Assembly: GCA_947175045.1 (NCBI GenBank)
Contig: CAMWLH010000011.1
Coordinates: 1 to 15,414 of the forward strand
DNA: 15,414 nucleotides
Direction of reading: 5' to 3'
From: an uncultured Clostridia bacterium
Lineage (GTDB): Bacteria > Bacillota > Clostridia > Oscillospirales > Ruminococcaceae
Below the pieces are notes generated by a model. The model saw nothing but the letters and a program-made list of their open reading frames with translations. It made no database searches and was not told the DNA's origin. The position numbers and the translations under genes are program-made. Positions within the stretch are counted from its first letter, which is position 1. Every line of letters begins with the position of its first letter. Below, piece after piece: positions 5,622-12,233 of this stretch.

Positions 5622-6077
5622 ATGATAAACATAGGAACAGAGATCGGCGGTTACAAGGTGACCGCGGCGGCAAACGGGTTCGCACTTGCGGAATCCAAGA
5701 CCGCACCAAACCCCTTTGTGGTGTGGACGGTCGACAGGAACAGCGAGGGCGTTTGCGTAGGACACTACTTTAATGACCGTGAGGAAGCCGAATGGGACTT
5801 CTGCGCCGGCGCGTTCGAGTGGTTTGAGGATAATATGAATATCCACATGATTGAAGACGAAGCTGAAGAGCAGAATATAGATCTGCATGATTGCTATAAG
5901 GACATACAGGCAGCACGGGAAGCAGTCGCAAAGGCGGCGCAGATGGTCGAGGAAATGTGCGATGAGTTGGACAAGCTCAAGGCAGCGCAGACCATATCAA
6001 TAGAGATCAGTGATGATATGGCGTGGCTTCTCAGATATGCTATTAACTTCGGAAATCGGCGCGAGGAGAGCGATTAA
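5622..6077 (+). CDS. Hypothetical phage protein with a helical C-terminal half
   Basis: The product is 151 aa from ATG 5622, chosen for AGGAGG five bases upstream; earlier in-frame starts (5574, 5580) overlap the palindrome and lack a site. Residues 1-70 look like a small alpha/beta domain (GGYKVTAAANGFALAES, VVWTVDR, VGHYFNDREEAEWDF). Residues about 75-135 are acidic and helical, probably coiled-coil (EEQNIDLHDCYKDIQAAREAVAKAAQMVEEM). The last 20 residues (SIEISDDMAWLLRYAINFG) resemble a short C-terminal helix with a strand. I recognise no family. Its stop is immediately followed by the next ATG. Confidence 0.6.
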   Translation: MINIGTEIGGYKVTAAANGFALAESKTAPNPFVVWTVDRNSEGVCVGHYFNDREEAEWDFCAGAFEWFEDNMNIHMIEDEAEEQNIDLHDCYKDIQAAREAVAKAAQMVEEMCDELDKLKAAQTISIEISDDMAWLLRYAINFGNRREESD

Positions 6078-6380
6078 ATGAAAACGGTGAAAATAAACGG
6101 ACTGAAATGGAAGGTCTTTTTTGTGGAAAGCGACAGCCCGAAGCTCGCCGATGAGAACGGTAAAAGAAACATTCTGGGCATTACATATTTTAGGGAATGC
6201 GAAATTTATATTGACAAGGAGCTTCACAAGCCGCTCCGCAGACAGACCGTGATCCACGAGCTTGTTCACGCACTGCTGTTTTCCTACGGTATCAATGCCG
6301 AAGGCGCTACCGAGGAAGAAATATGCGACCTTATAGGTGCTCATCTTGATGAGCTTGTAAGGCTTAAAGAAGCGATATAG
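6078..6380 (+). CDS. Small HExxH zinc metallopeptidase (ImmA/IrrE- or SprT-like zincin)
   Basis: The product is 100 aa, starting directly after the previous stop (TAA ATG) with GAGGAG as ribosome binding site. The motif H60-E-L-V-H64 in QTVIHELVHALLF is the zinc site of gluzincin-type peptidases. The following helix (EGATEEEICDLIGAHLDELV) supplies a plausible third ligand, Glu81 or Glu82. At 100 aa it is nearly all catalytic core, shorter than typical ImmA. ImmA-type enzymes cleave phage or element repressors to trigger induction, which would fit this early regulatory block; no partner ImmR is obvious, and substrate and role are inferred. It contains no membrane segment. Confidence 0.7.
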   Translation: MKTVKINGLKWKVFFVESDSPKLADENGKRNILGITYFRECEIYIDKELHKPLRRQTVIHELVHALLFSYGINAEGATEEEICDLIGAHLDELVRLKEAI

Positions 6381-6385
6381 CCGAA

Positions 6386-6436
6386 ACGGGCAGCGCCGAA
6401 AGGCGTTGTCCGTCCGCGGGAGATGATCTACCCGCG
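6386..6436 (+). ncRNA. Two-hairpin structured element with a GNRA tetraloop between genes
   Basis: Bases 6386-6397 pair completely with 6402-6413 (12 pairs, two of them G-U) and are capped by GAAA, a GNRA tetraloop closed by C-G. One base later, CGCGGG (6415-6420) pairs with CCCGCG (6431-6436) around ten bases in which AG and CT can extend the stem. The element starts six bases after the peptidase stop and fills most of the 89-base gap before the next start. There is no U-tract, so it is not a terminator; it is probably a cis-acting mRNA structure such as a processing site, a stability element or a protein-binding site. Confidence 0.55.
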
Positions 6437-6469
6437 CTGATGATGGCAGATCGGGAAAGGGGTGAAAAT

Positions 6470-6670
6470 ATGACAAAAGAGGAATTCGACAGCGTGACCC
6501 GCGATCTGCTGGTTGCGTGGTTCATAAAGATGTATGAATACATCTCGGGGGGCGAACAGGCACAAAAAATAGAGCCCCTGCAGAAGCGACAGCTAATTTC
6601 GACAGCACAGTCGCTTCTGCACGACATACAAGACGCTTTAGATAGCGACTTGAAAGGCTCCGATAAATAG
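6470..6670 (+). CDS. Small hypothetical helical protein upstream of the transposase
   Basis: The product is 66 aa from ATG 6470, chosen because AAAGGGGTG lies just upstream; an in-frame ATG at 6440 overlaps the RNA element and has no site. It appears all-helical: KEEFDSVTRDLLVAWFIKMYEYISGG, then a second helix ending in ALDSDLKGSDK. It has no Cys cluster or membrane segment. I do not recognise a family. It is the last small gene before the transposase. Confidence 0.55.
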   Translation: MTKEEFDSVTRDLLVAWFIKMYEYISGGEQAQKIEPLQKRQLISTAQSLLHDIQDALDSDLKGSDK

Positions 6671-6725
6671 TATATCAGAGCCAAGGGCTTTTGTCAATAC
6701 TTTATTTTGGAAAGGAGAGATATTT

Positions 6726-8753
6726 TTGACAACTTATTTGACTACCGCTGAGGTTGCGGAGTTAAAGGGGTGCAGTTTGAGATATGTCCAGCAGTTGGTA
6801 CATCAAGGGAAATTGGAACATACCGAGAAAGAAGACGCTACTAATAATCGTATTGAATATCTCGTGCCGCTCACGGCATTATCTGAGAAGCTCCAGCTGA
6901 AATGGGAGGAACAGCAGCGGCGCAAGCTGGGGCTTGAACCGTCAGTTAAAGCGTCTTTAAAGAAGTCTGAAAAAGAGCTTAACGACGACTTCAACTCAAG
7001 GCAGATCACATTATCGGATTTGTCGTATGAGCAGCGTGATGAGATCGCGTTCTGGAGCGGGCTTATTCAGGAATGGCTTGCGGAACGCGAACGAAACGGC
7101 GCGAAATACGGTAAATGCAAGGTTGATGAGATGTTTATAGGCGCTCAGAAGCTGAGGTATCCCGATCTCAATATAAGCGCCGACATACTTTACCGCAAAT
7201 ACAAAGCGTACAAAAACGGCGACCTTGAGGCGCTTATTGACCACCGCGGCGGGCACAACAAGGGAAAAACAAGCATACCCAAGCGAGCATGGGATTATTT
7301 CCTGTACATATACTTACAGGAAAATCAACGCACGGTAAGCCGTTGCTATACGAAAACGCTGGAATATATGCGGGAATACTACCCCGAAGAATGCGCGGAT
7401 ATTCCATCGGAAAGAACGTTCCGACGGCAGGCGGAAAAGATACCGTTCTGTGAAACGGCGCTTATGCGCAGGGGAAAGAAATATTTTGACGACCATTGTA
7501 TGCCGTATGTTGACCGTATCTATGACGATCTGCACGCCAACGATATATGGGTAGCGGATAACTACACCTGCGATTTCACATCAAAAGGCGAAAACGGAAA
7601 ACTTCATAGGCTATATCTGACAATGTTTATGGACGCTTTTTCGGGTATGGCTGTGGGGTGACACGTTACAGAAGACCCGTCTGTTTCGGACACACTGCTG
7701 GCATTCCGAAACGGCGTTCTGCGGTGCGGATTTCCTCAAAAGGTCTATATGGATAACGGCTCTGAGTTTACAGGTCACGATCTGGCTGGACGCGGTCACA
7801 GGACGCGGAAGAGCTGGAATAAGGAGGAACAGCCCGCCACCATAATGGAGCGGATCGGCATAGGGAAAATCTTTGCAAACCCGAGAAATGCAGACGCAAA
7901 GGCAGTTGAGCGAATGTTCAGAACGTTCAAGGAACATTTTGCCCGCGAAATTCCTACCTATCTCGGCGGTAACGTGCTGGAGCGACCGGAAAGCTACAAA
8001 TACAAAATAAAGCACGGGATCGTTCCGGAAGACCAGCAGATACGGGCATTGATAGACGCATACATGGACGGCGAATATAATCAAGACCCATACGGCGGCA
8101 AGGCAAAGGGTTTTGAGGGAATGACACGTATGCAGGTATGGAACGAGAGTATGAAAAAGAAATCGCCCGACGAGATACGCCGCCCTGCGTCGGAGCATAC
8201 GCTCGATCTGCTGCTGAAGCGAATAAGCCGCGCACAGAAGATAAAGCGTAACGGCGTGTTTATAACCATATGTGGCGATAAGCTGTGGTATTACGGCGAG
8301 GAAACGCTTATGCACATAAATGAAACGGTGTATATACGGTATGATCCGTCAGACCCGCGAGAGGCGAGAATTTACGACATGGAGACCGACAAGTATCTGT
8401 GGACATGGAAACTCGCCGACGAGCTGATGATGGATTATATAACCGAAAATATCAAGGATTTTGAGGATATGGGCAAAAGGACTTCCGCGGTCAGAAAGGC
8501 AATGCTCAATGTCAAGAACGGAATTATTGGAGCAGTGGATCACAACAAGCGTATCGACGAGCTCGCGATAGCCGTTGAGCGTTTCAATAGGAAAATAAAG
8601 GAAAGCAACGGCATCATACAGCCGACAAGCTACACTCCCATATTCGCCGAGGAGGAGATCGAAGAGCACCCACAGCTGAGGAACATAACACAGATAACGT
8701 CGATAATAGAACTTATGTCGGCAAACGCGCAAGCCGCGAGAAAGGACGGATAA
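6726..8753 (+). pseudogene. MuA-like DDE transposase, interrupted by an in-frame TGA
   Basis: Starts at TTG 6726 with AAAGGAGAG upstream. It would give 675 aa if the TGA at 7659-7661 (codon 312) were read as Trp. N-terminal residues 1-60 are a MuA-type helix-turn-helix (TTAEVAELKGCSLRYVQQLV). The catalytic rve core holds Asp278 (WVADNYTCDF), Asp343 (YMDNGSEF) and Glu395 (KAVERMFRTF), spaced as in MuA (Asp269, Asp336, Glu392). Residues about 505-565 match the Mu C-terminal beta-barrel. In phage Mu this enzyme joins the element ends to target DNA with the MuB ATPase. The stop falls between the first and second catalytic residues, where the family has GW; the site reads GGG TGA CAC, so one G-to-A change (7661) explains it. 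The rest of the frame is intact with no other stop. It is a recent nonsense mutation, a sequencing error, or regulated readthrough. The 311-aa product would keep the DNA-binding domains but not catalysis. Confidence 0.85.
7659..7661 (+). other. In-frame TGA inside the transposase catalytic domain
   Basis: Codon 312 of the frame starting at 6726. The frame stays open for 363 more codons. Many neighbouring genes stop with TGA (4190, 5577, 9738, 9902, 11345, 12868, 14910), so reassignment of TGA to Trp is not supported. Confidence 0.85.
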
Positions 8754-8754
8754 T

Positions 8755-9738
8755 ATGGAGGAACAGGCAAAAAAGCAGGTCGAATATAACGAGGAGCAGA
8801 AGGCACTTCTCACAAAGGTTGAGCAGATAATTAAGGGCGGCGTGTCGCAGGCGGAGCTGTGCAGGCTGACGGGCGTTCCGGAGCAGGTGATGTCACCGCT
8901 TCGCAAGGGTACATATGGGGGCAAGATGGAGAAATATTTCGATATGCTGGACAAATATTTTGAGGTGAAAAGCGCCGCCGAAAAGAATTACAAGCCCGTA
9001 AGATATGCGCCCATCAGCACGTCAAATCTCGCGTACCAGACCATTAGGAACATACAGATAATGGGCGGCTTCGGGATAGTCGTCGGCGACCCGGGCATAG
9101 GGAAAACAAAAGCAGTCATGAAGTATGCGGAGGATAATCCCACAAGCTGCATAGCGATAACCGCGGGGGCGTGTATACGCGGAACCCGCGCAGTGCTTAA
9201 GAAAATAGCACGGGAATTGAACGTGCCTTTGACTCAGGCGATAGACGACCTTTACGCAAGCATAACCGCCAAGCTGCACGATGGTATGCTGATAGTAGTA
9301 GATGAGGCTCAGCACTTATCGTTTAACGCCATCGAAGCACTGCGTGAAATATCTGACGAATTTGATGGAAAAGCGCAAACCTGCGGGGTGGTGCTTGTCG
9401 GAAACGACGGAATAGTGGAGCGAATGGAAGGAGCTAAGACCAAAGGTAACTATAAGCAGACAAATAACCGAAGATGGCAGCTTCAGGAGCTTAAAACGAC
9501 AGACTTATCCATGGCGGACATAAAGATGATATTTCCGCTGCTTGAAGGGCAGGACAACTCGCTGAGGTTTTTATTGGCGATCTCTAATGGTGAGCTCGGT
9601 TTGCGCGGAGCTGTAAGACTTTTTTCACAGGCATACAATATCAAGACTTATGATTTTGACGGGCTTGTTGCTACCGCTAAGGCAATCGGTTCGAGAATAG
9701 ACGGTGTGGAAAAAGCATTAAAGGCGGTGCGCTCATGA
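8755..9738 (+). CDS. MuB/TnsC-like AAA+ transposition ATPase
   Basis: The product is 327 aa, starting one base after the transposase stop. Residues about 15-55 form a helix-turn-helix-like N-terminus (GGVSQAELCRLTGVPEQVM), as in MuB. The AAA+ core shows Walker A at 111-118 (GDPGIGKT), Walker B at about 179-184 (LIVVDE, Glu184) and a sensor-like VLVGND (213-218). The C-terminal domain ends in a helical region (AISNGELGLRGAVRLFSQAY). Family knowledge: it binds DNA as an ATP-dependent filament, captures target DNA for the transposase and stimulates strand transfer. Its reading frame is intact, in contrast with the transposase. It overlaps the next start (ATGA, 9735-9738). Confidence 0.92.
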   Translation: MEEQAKKQVEYNEEQKALLTKVEQIIKGGVSQAELCRLTGVPEQVMSPLRKGTYGGKMEKYFDMLDKYFEVKSAAEKNYKPVRYAPISTSNLAYQTIRNIQIMGGFGIVVGDPGIGKTKAVMKYAEDNPTSCIAITAGACIRGTRAVLKKIARELNVPLTQAIDDLYASITAKLHDGMLIVVDEAQHLSFNAIEALREISDEFDGKAQTCGVVLVGNDGIVERMEGAKTKGNYKQTNNRRWQLQELKTTDLSMADIKMIFPLLEGQDNSLRFLLAISNGELGLRGAVRLFSQAYNIKTYDFDGLVATAKAIGSRIDGVEKALKAVRS

Positions 9739-9902
9739 AACACGGAAAGAATCCGACATTAAGGCAGAAAAAGCTGATGCAAGCCTACGGTCATAACAGC
9801 GAGGATTGGCTTGTTGTAAAGGACACGCCGGAGATAATGGTTATACAGGACAGACATACCGAAAAAACAATCATTGACATACGAAAGGAGCTGTACAAAT
9901 GA
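9735..9902 (+). CDS. DUF6906-like small protein
   Basis: The product is 55 aa, joined to its neighbours by ATGA overlaps at both ends (9735-9738 and 9899-9902). The pattern MKHGKNPTLRQKKLMQAYGHN..DWLVVKDTPE..V..RHT.K is that of DUF6906 as I remember it: a short basic N-terminus, NxEDWLVVK and a C-terminal RHTxKT. Its function is unknown. It is too short for most gene finders but the double overlap and the pattern support it. Confidence 0.7.
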   Translation: MKHGKNPTLRQKKLMQAYGHNSEDWLVVKDTPEIMVIQDRHTEKTIIDIRKELYK

Positions 9903-10186
9903 AGCTGTGGGATTTTCTGGAGTGCTTTATGCTGTTCGGGGCTGGCGCGATGTTCACCATGATAATAAGCGGCTCGATATACGCGCTGGGAGCGCCGCAG
10001 ATAATAATTGTGATCGCGGTCGCGCTGCTGCTTATTGTTATGGCGGCGATTATAGGATACTGCGCGGGGCGCAGGCGCAATGAGCTGGAACGCTTGAGAG
10101 CTTATAACAAGGGCGTGCAAAAGGGAAATTCGGCGGGATATGAGCGGGCAAAGGCTGATTTCAAGGAATTTCTCGGGACGGATTAA
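9899..10186 (+). CDS. Small membrane protein with two predicted transmembrane helices
   Basis: The product is 95 aa from ATG 9899, overlapping the previous stop. Two hydrophobic stretches (about residues 7-30, LECFMLFGAGAMFTMIISGS, and about 34-54, QIIIVIAVALLLIVMAAII) look like membrane helices. They are followed by CAGRRRNELERLRAYNKGVQ, a basic cytoplasmic tail with positive-inside orientation, and a helix to the end. No holin, transporter or toxin motif can be named. It is directly followed by structured RNA element A. Confidence 0.6.
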   Translation: MKLWDFLECFMLFGAGAMFTMIISGSIYALGAPQIIIVIAVALLLIVMAAIIGYCAGRRRNELERLRAYNKGVQKGNSAGYERAKADFKEFLGTD

Positions 10187-10192
10187 AAAAAC

Positions 10193-10256
10193 GGCGCAGC
10201 CGCGCCCGCCTTAATGCCACCAACGGCGGTCACAAGTCCGCGTGTAAGGCAGAGTG
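10193..10256 (+). ncRNA. Structured intercistronic RNA element, copy A
   Basis: Seven bases after the membrane-protein stop, GGCGC (10193-10197) pairs with GCGCC (10202-10206) around AGCC. A 45-nt core follows (10212-10256), identical in every base to copy B. In the core GCGG (10225-10228) can pair with CCGC (10238-10241), CAC with GTG (10230-10232 with 10242-10244), and GCCTTA with TAAGGC (10209-10214 with 10245-10250). CCGCC before the core can instead pair with GGCGG inside it, giving mutually exclusive folds. The next ribosome binding site follows within about 20 bases. Exact repetition in non-coding DNA between unrelated genes shows selection on the sequence; the function is unknown. Confidence 0.65.
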
Positions 10257-10281
10257 AGGAAAAATAAAGGAAGTGATTGTT

Positions 10282-11118
10282 ATGGAAAACGCGGCGGCGC
10301 TGGTGAAAATTTTCGCCGAAACTATCTCGGAGAAAAACCCGCCGCAAAACGGAGATTACATAGAGGACGATATTTTGTATTGCGGAAAATGCCACACCGC
10401 AAAGCGCCGCAGACTAACATTTCACGGCGAGGAAATAATCGTTCCCGTCATGTGCGAATGCGCCGCCCGCGCCGATGAGGAGCAGCGCCGCCAAAGCGCG
10501 GCGGAACAGTCAAACATAAGAGCGGCGCATCTCCGCCGCTTATCTATGATGGAGGGGGTGTATAGAAGCTGTACTTTTGATACGGCGGAAAAAAACGAAG
10601 ATAATGCCCGCAGTATAAAGATATGCGAGCGCTATGCGGAAAAATTTCCGCAGATGCTGCGGGAAAACAGAGGGCTGCTGCTTTTCGGCAGAGTCGGAAC
10701 GGGAAAGACGTTCGCCGCGGCGTGTATTGCAAACGAGCTCCTGAAGCAGGGATTTTCCGTTGTCATGACCTCGCTTGTGATGCTGGTTGACGGCGGTGCT
10801 GACAATCTCATAGCCCGAATGCCGTATATTGATATGCTTATTCTGGACGATCTGGGCGCGGAACGCTCCACCGACTATGGGCTGGAGAAAGTCTATTCCG
10901 TGATCGATGCGCGATACCGGAGCGGCAAGCCCGCAATCTATACAACAAACCTGCCGCTTGATACATTAAAAAACGGCGCGGATATACGCTATGCACGAAT
11001 TTATGACCGCGTTCTGGAGAGGTGCTTCCCCGTCGAGTTCCGCGGGGTCAGCCGCAGAAAGCGGGAAGCTCGGCGCGGGTTTGAGGAAATGACGAAATTA
11101 TTGATAGAGGAGGAATAA
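10282..11118 (+). CDS. DnaC/DnaI-like helicase loader ATPase
   Basis: The product is 278 aa from ATG 10282, preferred over the in-frame GTG at 10273, which is too close to AAAGGA. The N-terminal part has four cysteines, C34-x2-C37 and C58-x-C60, a probable zinc-binding element. The AAA+ core has Walker A at 136-143 (GRVGTGKT), Walker B at 185-190 (MLILDD, then LGAE) and sensor I (TTN, 221-223). The segment YARIYDRVLERC (about 237-248) carries the arginines conserved in this family. DnaC-type proteins load the replicative helicase; here it could bring the host DnaB onto the strand-transfer intermediate for replicative transposition. Mu depends on host PriA/DnaC, so its own loader is unusual. 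It follows RNA element A. Confidence 0.8.
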   Translation: MENAAALVKIFAETISEKNPPQNGDYIEDDILYCGKCHTAKRRRLTFHGEEIIVPVMCECAARADEEQRRQSAAEQSNIRAAHLRRLSMMEGVYRSCTFDTAEKNEDNARSIKICERYAEKFPQMLRENRGLLLFGRVGTGKTFAAACIANELLKQGFSVVMTSLVMLVDGGADNLIARMPYIDMLILDDLGAERSTDYGLEKVYSVIDARYRSGKPAIYTTNLPLDTLKNGADIRYARIYDRVLERCFPVEFRGVSRRKREARRGFEEMTKLLIEEE

Positions 11119-11120
11119 TT

Positions 11121-11345
11121 ATGGCAGGAAAAAACCAGCCGACATTAAAATGTAACACTTGTAAATTTTGTGTTAGCGGCGGTGCCGGAAGCTCACGAGG
11201 CAGATATTATTGTGAACATCCTGTGGTGGCAGAATCCGCTTGTGCGTCAGCAAAGCTAATATGCTACGTTCCACGGCGGTCAGAGGAATTTACGATCAAA
11301 AGAACACCGAAATGGTGTCCGCTGAAAGATGAGGTGCAGAAATGA
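11121..11345 (+). CDS. Small cysteine-rich protein, probable zinc-binding
   Basis: The product is 74 aa, two bases after the loader gene, from ATG 11121 with AGAGGAGGA upstream. Cysteines occur as CNTCKFC (11-17), YYCEHP (about 31), one each in ESACASA and ICYVPR, and TPKWCPLK near the end. The RTPKWCPLK ending and this spacing are familiar from small phage proteins in Firmicutes, but I cannot name the function. A metal-binding fold with protein or nucleic-acid contacts is the most plausible reading. It overlaps the next gene by ATGA. Confidence 0.65.
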   Translation: MAGKNQPTLKCNTCKFCVSGGAGSSRGRYYCEHPVVAESACASAKLICYVPRRSEEFTIKRTPKWCPLKDEVQK

Positions 11346-11575
11346 TAAAGGTTGACAGAGATAATCTAAAATTTGAAGCATACGGTGACATGGTTGACGT
11401 TATAACAGATATCGGTTACGCGGTATTTAATGTGGCTTGCGCTATGTCTCAATTATCTCAGACGGACTGGAACAAAACTCTTGAGAAACTGATGCGTTCT
11501 ATTGAGGGTTCGGTAAAATATGCATATAAAGAGGCACAATCATTTGAGGAGAAACGTAATGATACACACAGTTAA
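11342..11575 (+). CDS. Hypothetical early phage protein (77 aa)
   Basis: Starts at ATG 11342, sharing ATGA with the previous stop. The sequence looks like a short strand (LKFEAYGD) followed by a long amphipathic helix (VITDIGYAVFNVACAMSQL) and a second helix (TLEKLMRSIEGSVKYAYKEA). No motif or membrane segment was seen. The end overlaps the start of the DUF3850 gene at 11559 by 17 bases in a different frame, as in tightly packed phage operons. Function unknown. Confidence 0.6.
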   Translation: MIKVDRDNLKFEAYGDMVDVITDIGYAVFNVACAMSQLSQTDWNKTLEKLMRSIEGSVKYAYKEAQSFEEKRNDTHS

Positions 11576-11876
11576 ATGTTACCCCGAATATTTCAAGCTG
11601 CTTTTGGACGGCAGCAAGCCCTTTGAGGCTCGGGAGAATGACCGCATTTACGAGGTCGGGGACTACTTGGCGGTCAATGAGTTTCTGCCCGAGGAAGACC
11701 CCTACACACTGCGGAAAAATCCCCCCGAAAAAGACAGTGAATTCAATCGTACTGCGGACGACGGATATTATTCGGGAAAGTGCGCTGTGTTCAGAATTAC
11801 ATATATTCTGGATAACCCGCAATTCTGTAAAGAGGGTAAAGTAATTCTCGGACTGGCACGGTGCATAATACAATAA
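11559..11876 (+). CDS. DUF3850 protein (ASCH/PUA-like fold)
   Basis: The product is 105 aa from ATG 11559, with GAGGA upstream; an earlier ATG at 11520 lies within the preceding gene. The opening HTVKCYPEYFKLLLDGSKPFEARENDR..EVGDYL is the hallmark of DUF3850. It continues to a strand-rich end (CAVFRITYIL, KVILGLARCII). The family is related to the ASCH/PUA superfamily, whose members often bind RNA, so an RNA-binding role is plausible but unproven. It is encoded immediately upstream of RNA element B, with only one base between its stop and the first hairpin. Confidence 0.8.
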   Translation: MIHTVKCYPEYFKLLLDGSKPFEARENDRIYEVGDYLAVNEFLPEEDPYTLRKNPPEKDSEFNRTADDGYYSGKCAVFRITYILDNPQFCKEGKVILGLARCIIQ

Positions 11877-11877
11877 T

Positions 11878-11939
11878 GGGGCGCTTGCCCCGCCTAATGC
11901 CACCAACGGCGGTCACAAGTCCGCGTGTAAGGCAGAGTG
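11878..11939 (+). ncRNA. Structured intercistronic RNA element, copy B
   Basis: GGGGC (11878-11882) pairs with GCCCC (11887-11891) around GCTT. The 45-nt core follows at 11895-11939, identical to copy A. Compared with copy A, the hairpin arms differ on both sides (GGCGC/GCGCC against GGGGC/GCCCC) yet still pair perfectly, which is compensatory change and strong evidence for a functional RNA stem. The alternative pairing CCGCC (11890-11894) with GGCGG in the core is also kept. Downstream, GGTTCAAATAG recalls a T-loop, but copy A lacks it. The next gene starts 46 bases later. Confidence 0.65.
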
Positions 11940-11984
11940 GGCGGTTCAAATAGTTTTAAAGGTGCGTTTTAAGGAGGTTTTTGT

Positions 11985-12233
11985 ATGACAAAATTCAAAA
12001 GATTGTCAAAGGCGCGGGGTGTTACCATTCCAAAAGACTTGGCGGCGTTTCTGAATCTGAAGGCGGGTGACGCTGTCGATCTGGACGCTCGCGGCGACGG
12101 TACGCTTGTTATCTCACACCATGTGAACGTCTGCCGCTTCTGCGGCGGGGCGGAAGATGTGAAGCGGTTCGGGGACGTTTTTATTTGCCCCGAATGCGCT
12201 GAGAAGCTGCATAAGGAGGTGTGCGGGGCATGA
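11985..12233 (+). CDS. AbrB/SpoVT-like DNA-binding domain fused to a zinc ribbon
   Basis: The product is 82 aa from ATG 11985 with AAGGAGG upstream. Residues 1-45 match the swapped-hairpin AbrB/MazE/SpoVT domain (KARGVTIPKDLAAFLNLKAGDAVDLDARGDGTLVI). Residues 50-78 carry C-x2-C-G-G and C-x2-C-AEKL (CRFCGG, ICPECAEKL), a four-cysteine ribbon like the ClpX-type zinc finger. The family acts as small dimeric transcription regulators or as an antitoxin DNA-binding half; no toxin partner is adjacent. The gene is preceded by RNA element B and overlaps the next start by four bases. Confidence 0.75.
   Translation: MTKFKRLSKARGVTIPKDLAAFLNLKAGDAVDLDARGDGTLVISHHVNVCRFCGGAEDVKRFGDVFICPECAEKLHKEVCGA

Noticed and set aside
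6679..6692. Terminator before the transposase gene (AGCC-AAG-GGCT, then TTT)
   Set aside because: Only four pairs with a three-base loop and a short U-tract; too weak, although partial attenuation is possible.
7611..8315. 234-aa minus-strand frame
   Set aside because: Shadow of the transposase catalytic domain; it is rich in Cys, His and Arg as usual for antisense frames, without a ribosome binding site.
7749..8753. Independent 334-aa gene starting at MDNGSEF
   Set aside because: It begins in the middle of the DDE core, in the same frame as the upstream part, so it is the continuation of the transposase and not a gene of its own. An AAAAGG lies upstream, so weak reinitiation cannot be excluded.
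6726..8753. Reassignment of TGA to tryptophan
   Set aside because: Many well-supported neighbouring genes end in TGA, often as ATGA or TGATG overlaps, so TGA is a stop here.
11930..11955. tRNA T-arm (GGTTCAAATAG) after RNA element B
   Set aside because: No pairing stem for a T-arm and no acceptor; copy A lacks the sequence.
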